Source of the DNA: Flavobacteriaceae bacterium
GTDB lineage: Bacteria; Bacteroidota; Bacteroidia; Flavobacteriales; Flavobacteriaceae
Direction: 5' to 3'
DNA length: 11,723 bases
Assembly (NCBI GenBank): GCA_003511845.1
Contig: DOIV01000328.1
Location: forward strand, 1 to 11,723
Shown: one piece after another, positions 1 to 5,896 of the stretch
Layout of the letters: every line of letters begins with the position of its first letter
How positions within the stretch are numbered: the first letter of the stretch is position 1
Translations under genes and position numbers: made by a program
The notes under the pieces: generated by a model
Database searches by the model: none
What the model was told of the DNA's origin: nothing
The model's input: the letters and a program-made list of their open reading frames with translations, nothing else

Positions 1-2
1 AA

Positions 3-1121
3 ACTGGCTATCCGAACGTAGAAGAATTACGTCGCAATTATTTAATAATAATGGCAGAACCTTCTTTTCAAGATGAGTTTAATCACTTGTTAAAAGATTA
101 TGTAGGTAGACCTTCTCCGTTGTATTTTGCCAAGCGTTTATCAGAAGAATACAATACTAAAATCTATCTTAAAAGAGAAGATTTGAACCATACTGGTGCT
201 CATAAAATTAACAATACTATCGGACAAATACTCATGGCAAAGCGTTTGGGTAAGTCTAGAATTATTGCAGAAACAGGAGCTGGTCAACATGGTGTGGCTA
301 CGGCGACTGTTTGTGCTTTGATGGGTTTGGAATGTATTGTGTATATGGGCGAAATTGATATTGCACGTCAAGCTCCAAATGTGGCTAGAATGAAAATGTT
401 AGGAGCAACGGTTGTTCCTGCATTATCTGGAAGTAGAACCTTAAAAGATGCTACCAATGAAGCCATTCGAGATTGGATTAACAACCCTGTAGATACCTAT
501 TATATTATTGGTTCTGTAGTTGGTCCACATCCATATCCAGATATGGTGGCACGTTTTCAATCCATAATTTCAGAAGAAATAAAATGGCAACTTAAAGAAA
601 AAGAAAACACAGAAAATCCTGATGTTGTCATTGCTTGCGTGGGTGGAGGTAGTAATGCTGCAGGTGCTTTTTACCACTATTTGGATAATGATAAGGTAAA
701 ATTAATAGCCGTTGAAGCGGCAGGTTTGGGTGTAGATTCAGGTGAAAGTGCAGCTACTTCTGTTTTAGGGAAAGAAGGCATTATTCATGGAAGTAAAACC
801 TTACTGATGCAAACGGAAGACGGACAAATAACAGAACCTTATTCTATTTCAGCGGGATTGGATTATCCTGGTGTTGGCCCATTACACGCACATTTATATG
901 CTACTAAAAGAGCGGAATTTGTTTCGGTTACTGATGCAGAAGCGATGAAAGCTGGTTTAGAATTATGCAAGCTCGAAGGGATTATTCCTGCCATAGAAAG
1001 TGCACATGCATTGGCCATTTTTGAAAAACAAACATTTAAACCAGAAGAAATAGTTGTCCTAAATTTATCGGGTAGAGGTGATAAAGATTTGAATACGTAT
1101 ATAGATTATTTTAAGTTATAA
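3..1121 (+). CDS. trpB: Tryptophan synthase beta chain, 5'-truncated by window edge
   Basis: Beta subunit of tryptophan synthase, which condenses indole with L-serine to L-tryptophan using PLP in the cytoplasmic TrpA2B2 complex. The frame is open from base 3, and the codons before the ATG at 51 ([16 protein letters not shown]) match the normal TrpB N-terminal region, so the ATG at 51 is an internal methionine and the true start lies upstream of the window. Counting from that ATG, the PLP lysine is K52 in HTGAHKINN (bases 204-206), and the glycine-rich phosphate loop GGGSN is residues 198-202. [19 protein letters not shown] and the C-terminal LSGRGDKD are all present, so the visible part looks intact. 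The stop codon TAA at 1119-1121 lies one base from a palindrome; trpA follows only after an inserted GIY-YIG gene. Identity is certain; only the 5' end is missing. Confidence 0.97.
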   Translation, partial: TGYPNVEELRRNYLIIMAEPSFQDEFNHLLKDYVGRPSPLYFAKRLSEEYNTKIYLKREDLNHTGAHKINNTIGQILMAKRLGKSRIIAETGAGQHGVATATVCALMGLECIVYMGEIDIARQAPNVARMKMLGATVVPALSGSRTLKDATNEAIRDWINNPVDTYYIIGSVVGPHPYPDMVARFQSIISEEIKWQLKEKENTENPDVVIACVGGGSNAAGAFYHYLDNDKVKLIAVEAAGLGVDSGESAATSVLGKEGIIHGSKTLLMQTEDGQITEPYSISAGLDYPGVGPLHAHLYATKRAEFVSVTDAEAMKAGLELCKLEGIIPAIESAHALAIFEKQTFKPEEIVVLNLSGRGDKDLNTYIDYFKL

Positions 1122-1122
1122 C

Positions 1123-1149
1123 GTCATGCTGAACTCGTTTCAGCATCAC
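1123..1149 (-). repeat. Left REP-like imperfect palindrome
   Basis: A 27-nt hairpin. ATGCTGAA (1126-1133) pairs with TTCAGCAT (1139-1146) around a 5-nt loop (1134-1138). A C.C mismatch (1125/1147) follows, then two closing pairs, G1123-C1149 and T1124-A1148. It starts two bases after the trpB stop codon and ends 13 bases before the nuclease start. The mismatch makes the palindrome directional; read on the minus strand it begins GTG and ends GAC, like the right copy read on the plus strand, so the two copies face opposite ways. There is no U-tract, so it does not look like an intrinsic terminator. Confidence 0.85.
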
Positions 1150-1162
1150 ATCATCTAAGAAA

Positions 1163-1441
1163 ATGAAAATAAGTTACGTTTATATAATGACCAATAAATA
1201 CAGAACTACATTTTATATAGGAGTAACGGCTAATTTAGAAAAAAGAATAGTTCAACATACAACAGGAAAAGGTTCTAAATTCACTAAAAAATATAATCTA
1301 GTATATTTGGTTTATTATGAAGAGTTTACGGATATAAATCAAGCGATTCTAAGAGAAAAACAATTAAAGAATTGGCATCATGATTGGAAAATAAATTTGA
1401 TTAAAGAAAATAATCCAACATTAGAAACTATAAATTTATAA
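1163..1441 (+). CDS. Small GIY-YIG nuclease-domain protein
   Basis: A 92-residue protein that is almost entirely one GIY-YIG domain of the short stand-alone (UvrC N-terminal/YhbQ-like) type, expected to cleave DNA with a divalent metal. The motif tyrosines are in YVY (Y5-Y7) and YIG (Y18-G20). The conserved arginine is R28 in LEKRIVQH, with H32 after it. The metal-binding glutamate is E65 in LREKQLKNW, and the C-terminal asparagine is N83 or N84 in ENNP. All expected catalytic positions are present, so the domain looks active. No extra DNA-binding domain is present, unlike homing endonucleases. The ATG at 1163 is the first in frame after the left palindrome, and the TAA at 1439-1441 ends one base before the right palindrome, so gene and repeats form one tight package. 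Substrate and biological role are unknown. A link to processing or spreading the flanking palindromes is inference. Confidence 0.9.
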   Translation: MKISYVYIMTNKYRTTFYIGVTANLEKRIVQHTTGKGSKFTKKYNLVYLVYYEEFTDINQAILREKQLKNWHHDWKINLIKENNPTLETINL

Positions 1442-1442
1442 T

Positions 1443-1469
1443 GTGACCCTGAAATAAATTCAGGGTGAC
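1443..1469 (+). repeat. Right REP-like imperfect palindrome
   Basis: A 27-nt hairpin with the same plan as the left copy. ACCCTGAA (1446-1453) pairs with TTCAGGGT (1459-1466) around a 5-nt loop (1454-1458). A G.G mismatch (1445/1467) follows, then pairs T1444-A1468 and G1443-C1469. Compared with the left copy read on the opposite strand, 20 of 27 bases agree. The stem differs at two pairs only (T-A to C-G and G-C to C-G), and both changes keep pairing. It lies one base past the nuclease stop and 13 bases before the trpA start. Confidence 0.85.
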
Positions 1470-1482
1470 GTAAATAAAAACA

Positions 1483-2247
1483 ATGAACAGAATAAACAAC
1501 AAACTAAAAGCAAACAATAAACTGTTATCCATCTACTTCACAGCAGGATATTCGAGTTTAGAAGATACAGTAACTATCATCCAAAACCTAGAAAAATCAG
1601 GCGTAGATATGATAGAAATCGGATTACCTTTTAGTGATCCGCTAGCTGATGGGCCAACTATTCAAGCTAGTTCTACTCAGGCGTTGAAAAATGGAATGAC
1701 CACTAAATTACTTTTTGAACAACTCAAAGACATCCGTAAAACGGTAAGTATTCCTTTAATTATTATGGGTTATTTTAATCCGATGTTACAATATGGAGTG
1801 GAAGCATTTTGTGCAAGATGTCAAAAAATTGGTATTGACGGACTCATTATCCCAGATTTACCTGTTGATGAATATCATGAAAATTACAAGGCTATTTTTG
1901 AAAAATATGGACTCATAAATGTGTTTTTAATTACACCGCAAACATCAGATGAACGTATCAAATTTATAGATTCAATTTCAAACGGATTTATCTATATGGT
2001 AAGTTCTGCAAGTGTTACAGGAAGTCAATCGGGATTCGGAACCGAACAAACTAATTATTTTAAGCGGATTGCAGATATGAAGCTTAGTAATCCTCAAATT
2101 GTAGGTTTTGGAATCTCAAATAAAGAAACCTTCACACAAGCAACCGAACATACAAACGGAGCGATAATTGGCTCTGCGTTTATCAAACATCTAACAGAAA
2201 ATGGTGTTGATAAAATGGATGAGTTTGTAAAAACAATAGTAAAATAA
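1483..2247 (+). CDS. trpA: Tryptophan synthase alpha chain
   Basis: Alpha subunit of tryptophan synthase, a TIM-barrel lyase that splits indole-3-glycerol phosphate into indole and glyceraldehyde-3-phosphate and channels indole to TrpB. At 254 residues it is a normal length for the family. The catalytic pair is visible: the glutamate in MIEIGLPF (E45) and the aspartate in SDPLADGPTIQ (D56). The phosphate-binding loops are recognisable as SASVTGSQSG around residues 176-185 and GFGISNKET and GAIIGSAF nearer the C terminus. The start at 1483 gives the usual short N terminus ahead of the first barrel strand (YFTAGY). The gene is separated from trpB by the GIY-YIG cassette and overlaps trmL by one base (TAATG). 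The insertion may weaken co-transcription with trpB, although the cassette carries no terminator I can see. Confidence 0.97.
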   Translation: MNRINNKLKANNKLLSIYFTAGYSSLEDTVTIIQNLEKSGVDMIEIGLPFSDPLADGPTIQASSTQALKNGMTTKLLFEQLKDIRKTVSIPLIIMGYFNPMLQYGVEAFCARCQKIGIDGLIIPDLPVDEYHENYKAIFEKYGLINVFLITPQTSDERIKFIDSISNGFIYMVSSASVTGSQSGFGTEQTNYFKRIADMKLSNPQIVGFGISNKETFTQATEHTNGAIIGSAFIKHLTENGVDKMDEFVKTIVK

Positions 2248-2699
2248 TGGGATTGAATATTGTTTTGATAGCACCTGAAATTCCGAATAACACAGGTAAT
2301 ATTGGTCGGCTTAGTCTCGCTTCAGGTTCAAATTTACACTTGGTAAAGCCATTCGGATTTGAAATTAGTGATGCTAGATTAAAACGAGCAGGTTTAGATT
2401 ATTGGCAGCACCTATCGGTTACTATTTATGAGAATATTGAAGATTTTTTCAATAAAAATAAAGATGCATCTATGGTGTTTTTATCCAGTCATGGTAAATC
2501 AGCCCATTGGTCTATAGATTTTAAAGATGAATTATTTCTTGTTTTCGGAAAGGAATCTGTGGGCTTACCAAAATCTATATTAGAGAAACATACTGATAAA
2601 ACGTATAAAATTCCCTTATACAGTGAACATGTTAGAAGTTTAAATATCGCAAATTCTGTGGGTATTGTGGTTTATGAAGGATTGAAACAACTTAAATGA
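2247..2699 (+). CDS. trmL: tRNA (cytidine(34)-2'-O)-methyltransferase, SPOUT family
   Basis: A 150-residue SPOUT-class RNA methyltransferase of the TrmL type, which 2'-O-methylates the wobble nucleotide of certain leucine tRNAs using S-adenosylmethionine. The protein is a single trefoil-knot domain of the normal short TrmL length. Family motifs appear in order: IPNNTGNIGRL (residues 12-22), the LKRAGLDYW block (45-53), the FGKESVGLP loop of the knot (100-108) and RSLNIANSVGIVVYE (130-144). The ATG overlaps the trpA stop as TAATG, which points to translational coupling and fixes the start. There is no functional tie to tryptophan synthesis; the pairing is an operon association only. E. coli TrmL specificity is established knowledge for the family; specificity here is inferred. 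Confidence 0.93.
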   Translation: MGLNIVLIAPEIPNNTGNIGRLSLASGSNLHLVKPFGFEISDARLKRAGLDYWQHLSVTIYENIEDFFNKNKDASMVFLSSHGKSAHWSIDFKDELFLVFGKESVGLPKSILEKHTDKTYKIPLYSEHVRSLNIANSVGIVVYEGLKQLK

Positions 2700-2730
2700 T
2701 AATGACTATCTTTACTGCTCAATTCTTTTG

Positions 2731-4188
2731 ATGAAACTTAAAAAATTCTCTTTACGGACACGTATTTTCTTAGCCATGATTATGCTGGTGGTTCTTGCTT
2801 CTATATTAATTGCTTTGGTGGCTGTTTACCAATACAACGAGCAAACTAAAGACTATCATAAAGGGAGGTTAGAACGTAAAGAAAATGCCATTAAAACCAG
2901 TATTGATATTGAATTACAGCGTAGAACCACCTATCCTGTTGAAGAACAGTATTTATCATTAATATTTAAAGACAAGATTTACGATATTTCTGACATCAAT
3001 CAATTAGATATTCTAATTTTTAGTTTAGACGGAAAATTATTACTCAATACATCATCAAATTTCACAAAAGATAGCACAAATTATGACCTTTCTAAAGCTG
3101 TTTTAACAAAACTAGAAGAAAGTGCCAATCATAGAATGGTTACTGAAAATGAAACAGAAGGTGGTATAAAATTCCAATCTTCTTATTCTTATATAAATGA
3201 TAATAAATTTAAACCTATTGGGATCTTACATTTACATTATTTAAAAGACAATACTTTTCAAGAAAAAGAACTGAAAGAGTTTTTAGAACGTTTGTCATTT
3301 GTTTATTTATTATTATTATTAATTGCCATAACTGTTGCTTATTTTATATCAAAATACATTACAAAATCTATAGAAACTGTAAGCGAAAAAATGAATATTA
3401 CGGGCTTAGATAAACGTAATGAAAAAATTGTTTTGAAAAATGCAAGTGTAGAAATATACAATTTGGTAAATGCATACAACAGTATGGTTGATGAATTGGG
3501 AAAAAGTGCTGTAAAGTTAGCCAAAAGTGAACGTGAACAAGCATGGCGTGAAATGGCAAAGCAAGTAGCACACGAAATTAAAAATCCGCTAACACCTATG
3601 CGATTAACCGTTCAGAGTTTTGAACAACGCTTTGATGCTGATGATCCAAACATCAAATCTAAACTGAATGAATTTAGTAAATCTTTAATCCAACAGATTG
3701 ATACCATGAGCTCTATAGCTTCTGCTTTTTCTAGTTTTGCGGAAATGCCAAAGCAAAAAAGAGAAACTTTAGATGTTGTTGAAGTGGTAAGATTGGCAGT
3801 AGATATTTTTAATGAAGAATATATTCATTATTTCCATGAAAAGGATACATTAATTGCTCAATTAGACAAAACGCAACTGATTAGAGTTGTTACCAATTTG
3901 GTGAAAAATGCGACACAATCAATGGAGGGTAATGAGCACCCTAAAATTGAAGTTAAGGTTAAAGAGGATAATGGAAACGTAATTATTAGTGTTGCAGATA
4001 ACGGTAAAGGAGTTTCTGAAGAAGATGCAACCAAGATATTTGAACCAAAATTCACGACTAAAACTAGTGGAATGGGCTTAGGCTTACCCATGATAAAAAA
4101 TATAGTAGAAGCGTATAACGGAAACATTACTTTTACATCAGAAATAAATAAAGGAACCGTATTTACGGTTTCCATTCCAAAACAATAA
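2731..4188 (+). CDS. Membrane sensor histidine kinase (NtrY-like transmitter), orphan
   Basis: A 485-residue inner-membrane histidine kinase. TM1 is about residues 9-33. An extracytoplasmic sensor region (about 35-185) matches no family I recognise. TM2 is about 189-208 and is followed by a HAMP-like linker. The dimerisation/phosphoacceptor helix carries H281 in VAHEIKNPLTPMRL, a sequence typical of NtrY-type kinases. The ATPase domain has the N box (N393 in NLVKNATQS), the G1 box DNGKG (423-427), an FEPKFTTK segment and the G2 box GMGLGL (447-452), so it looks catalytically complete. I chose the ATG at 2731 over the TTG immediately before it. No response regulator lies nearby, so its partner must be elsewhere. 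It lies about 31 nt after trmL and 6 nt before the crotonase gene. The signal sensed is unknown. Confidence 0.93.
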   Translation: MKLKKFSLRTRIFLAMIMLVVLASILIALVAVYQYNEQTKDYHKGRLERKENAIKTSIDIELQRRTTYPVEEQYLSLIFKDKIYDISDINQLDILIFSLDGKLLLNTSSNFTKDSTNYDLSKAVLTKLEESANHRMVTENETEGGIKFQSSYSYINDNKFKPIGILHLHYLKDNTFQEKELKEFLERLSFVYLLLLLIAITVAYFISKYITKSIETVSEKMNITGLDKRNEKIVLKNASVEIYNLVNAYNSMVDELGKSAVKLAKSEREQAWREMAKQVAHEIKNPLTPMRLTVQSFEQRFDADDPNIKSKLNEFSKSLIQQIDTMSSIASAFSSFAEMPKQKRETLDVVEVVRLAVDIFNEEYIHYFHEKDTLIAQLDKTQLIRVVTNLVKNATQSMEGNEHPKIEVKVKEDNGNVIISVADNGKGVSEEDATKIFEPKFTTKTSGMGLGLPMIKNIVEAYNGNITFTSEINKGTVFTVSIPKQ

Positions 4189-4194
4189 ATAATT

Positions 4195-4968
4195 ATGAGT
4201 TATAATAATATTCTAGTTACAGAAAATGATGAAATTACTACCATCACTATCAATCGTCCTAAAAAATTAAATGCTTTAAATAAAGAAACGATTCAAGAAT
4301 TACATGATGCTTTCGCGGATGCAGATTCAGATGAAGAAACAAGAGTTGTTTTCTTAACTGGAAGCGGAGAAAAAGCATTTGTTGCTGGTGCAGACATTTC
4401 AGAATTTGCAAATTTTGATGTTGCCGAAGGAGCAAATCTTTCTAAAAAAGGGCAAGAACTATTATTTGATTTTATCGAAAATTTGAGTACGCCTGTGATT
4501 GCGTTGATTAACGGATTTGCTTTGGGTGGTGGCCTAGAACTAGCCATGGCATGTCATTTTAGAATAGCTTCTGACAATGCTAAAATGGGATTGCCAGAAG
4601 TGAGTCTAGGTGTGATACCAGGTTATGGAGGCACACAACGTCTACCACAATTGGTAGGTAAAGGAAAAGCAATGGAAATGATTATGACAGCAGCTATGAT
4701 TTCCGCAGAAGATGCCTTGCAAAACGGATTGGTAAATCATGTAACAACACAAGAAGGACTGTTAACTTTAGCTGAGATAATCGCCAATAAAATACTACGA
4801 AATTCACCAATGGCAATCGCCTCAGCAATCAAAGCGGTAAATGCTAATTTTAAAGATGGAGTAAACGGTTATCAAGTAGAAATAGCACAATTTGGGCACT
4901 GTTTTGGTACAGATGATTTTGAAGAAGGTACCACAGCATTTTTAGAAAAACGAAAAGCAAATTTTTAA
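4195..4968 (+). CDS. Enoyl-CoA hydratase/isomerase (crotonase) family protein
   Basis: A 257-residue cytoplasmic crotonase-superfamily enzyme of the short single-domain type. Enoyl-CoA hydratases add water to trans-2-enoyl-CoA in fatty-acid or amino-acid breakdown. The CoA-binding and oxyanion-hole region AFVAGADISEF (61-71) and GFALGGGLELAM (107-118) are present. Both glutamates used by hydratases are retained: E115 in GGGLELAM and E135 in LPEVSLG. The following IPGYGGTQRLPQLVG block (141-155) is also typical. With both glutamates present, true hydratase activity is more likely than an isomerase or dehalogenase role, but the substrate cannot be read from sequence. It starts 6 nt after the histidine kinase and ends 9 nt before the GumN-like gene, so it is probably co-transcribed with both. 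No other beta-oxidation genes are in the window. Confidence 0.92.
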   Translation: MSYNNILVTENDEITTITINRPKKLNALNKETIQELHDAFADADSDEETRVVFLTGSGEKAFVAGADISEFANFDVAEGANLSKKGQELLFDFIENLSTPVIALINGFALGGGLELAMACHFRIASDNAKMGLPEVSLGVIPGYGGTQRLPQLVGKGKAMEMIMTAAMISAEDALQNGLVNHVTTQEGLLTLAEIIANKILRNSPMAIASAIKAVNANFKDGVNGYQVEIAQFGHCFGTDDFEEGTTAFLEKRKANF

Positions 4969-4977
4969 TTACATATA

Positions 4978-5838
4978 ATGAATAAACAAATTTTTATAGC
5001 ATTTGTACTTTTTAGCTTACTAGTCTCAACCAGTAATGCACAAAATGACAATAGTCTGTTATGGAAAATAGAAGGAGATAGTATTAAAACTTCTTATGTT
5101 TTCGGAACCATGCACTTGATGCCTCAAGAAGATTTTGTGTTAAAAGATAAAGTAAAAAATGCTTTTAACGAAGCTGAAGTGGTGTATTTAGAGTTAGATA
5201 TGGATGACCCTAGTTTTATGGCTGACATGATGAAATACTCAATGTTAGAAGAAGGCGATGAATTAAAAGCTCATATGGACAGTACAGAATATGTTTTTTT
5301 AAACCAATACATGAATAAAAATATAGGTGTAGGCCTCAAACAACTCAATAGATTTAAACCACTATCTTTAACTTCTATGATTATGACGACCTTAATGGGA
5401 AAACAGCTCGCTAGTTATGAGTTAACCTTCATAAATATGGCTAAAGAAGCAGAAAAAGAACTTAAAGGCTTAGAAACTATTGCGTCTCAAATAGCAGTTT
5501 TTGATAAAATACCTTACGATGAACAGATAGATGACATTATTAAAATGTTAAAATCGCCTGAAGAAACAAAAAAATTGTATGTAAATATGATAGCGTTATA
5601 TAAAGCTGAAGACATTACAAAATTATTTGAATCTATGGATGATTATTTTGACAATGACCAAGAAATGATGAAGAGTTTATTATTTGATAGAAATGAAAAT
5701 TGGGTAAAACAAATACCAGAAATATCAAAAAAACAAAAAATATTTTATGCTGTTGGTGCAGGTCATTTAGGTGGTGATAAAGGTGTGATAAAGTTACTAA
5801 AATCAGCAGGTTATATCGTAACACCTGTTTTAGATTAA
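4978..5838 (+). CDS. Exported TraB/GumN (Tiki-like) family protein
   Basis: A 286-residue predicted periplasmic or outer-membrane-associated protein. Residues 1-22 form a signal peptide with a hydrophobic core and likely cleavage near SNA-Q. The family's signature elements are visible: GTMH (43-46) after the first strand, [10 protein letters not shown] with E72, GLET with E166, the DRNENW segment (237-242), and [15 protein letters not shown] with H263 near the C terminus. TraB/GumN proteins are related to the metazoan Tiki metalloproteases and to ChaN/EreA-like proteins, and the conserved His and Glu residues are thought to bind metal. Their bacterial role is poorly defined, so I do not name a substrate. 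It follows the crotonase gene by 9 nt. A second protein of the wider ChaN/Tiki-like group is encoded at 9816-10685. Confidence 0.88.
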   Translation: MNKQIFIAFVLFSLLVSTSNAQNDNSLLWKIEGDSIKTSYVFGTMHLMPQEDFVLKDKVKNAFNEAEVVYLELDMDDPSFMADMMKYSMLEEGDELKAHMDSTEYVFLNQYMNKNIGVGLKQLNRFKPLSLTSMIMTTLMGKQLASYELTFINMAKEAEKELKGLETIASQIAVFDKIPYDEQIDDIIKMLKSPEETKKLYVNMIALYKAEDITKLFESMDDYFDNDQEMMKSLLFDRNENWVKQIPEISKKQKIFYAVGAGHLGGDKGVIKLLKSAGYIVTPVLD

Positions 5839-5896
5839 AAATAATGTAACAAATTTTAAGAATAAGAGTCAAATAATAAAACTAAATTTTACAACA

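Larger units (their letters stand above)
1122..1470 (+). mobile_element. Putative hairpin-bracketed GIY-YIG nuclease cassette between trpB and trpA
   Basis: A compact unit made of one nuclease ORF flanked by two related palindromes. The outermost 12 bases form an imperfect terminal inverted repeat: CGTCATGCTGAA at 1122-1133 against the complement of TTCAGGGTGACG at 1459-1470, 10 of 12 matching. It sits between two genes whose products form one enzyme complex and which are usually adjacent. Deleting it leaves trpB's stop followed by about 12 A/T-rich bases and the trpA ATG, a normal spacing. TAA lies directly outside both ends (1119-1121 and 1471-1473); this could be a 3-bp target duplication, but it is also just the trpB stop in AT-rich DNA. 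No transposase is present. Seen: structure and position. Inferred: that the unit moves, or moved, as a block. Boundaries are uncertain by several bases. Confidence 0.5.

Noticed and set aside
51..53. ATG at 51 as the trpB start
   Set aside because: The frame stays open to base 3 and the upstream codons encode conserved TrpB sequence, so this methionine is internal.
1443..1469. Right palindrome as an intrinsic terminator for the nuclease gene
   Set aside because: There is no T-run after the stem, and a terminator here would cut trpA off from upstream transcription; its match to the left copy is a better explanation.
2728..2730. TTG at 2728 as the histidine kinase start
   Set aside because: An ATG follows immediately at 2731 and gives a normal N terminus; the TTG adds only one residue.
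3858..4175. 105-codon open frame on the minus strand inside the histidine kinase gene
   Set aside because: It lies wholly under the conserved ATPase domain and its translation has no recognisable features.
5633..5872. Minus-strand open frame overlapping the GumN-like gene and the following gap
   Set aside because: Most of it is antisense to conserved coding sequence, and the protein resembles AT-rich noise (Ile/Leu/His/Phe-rich).
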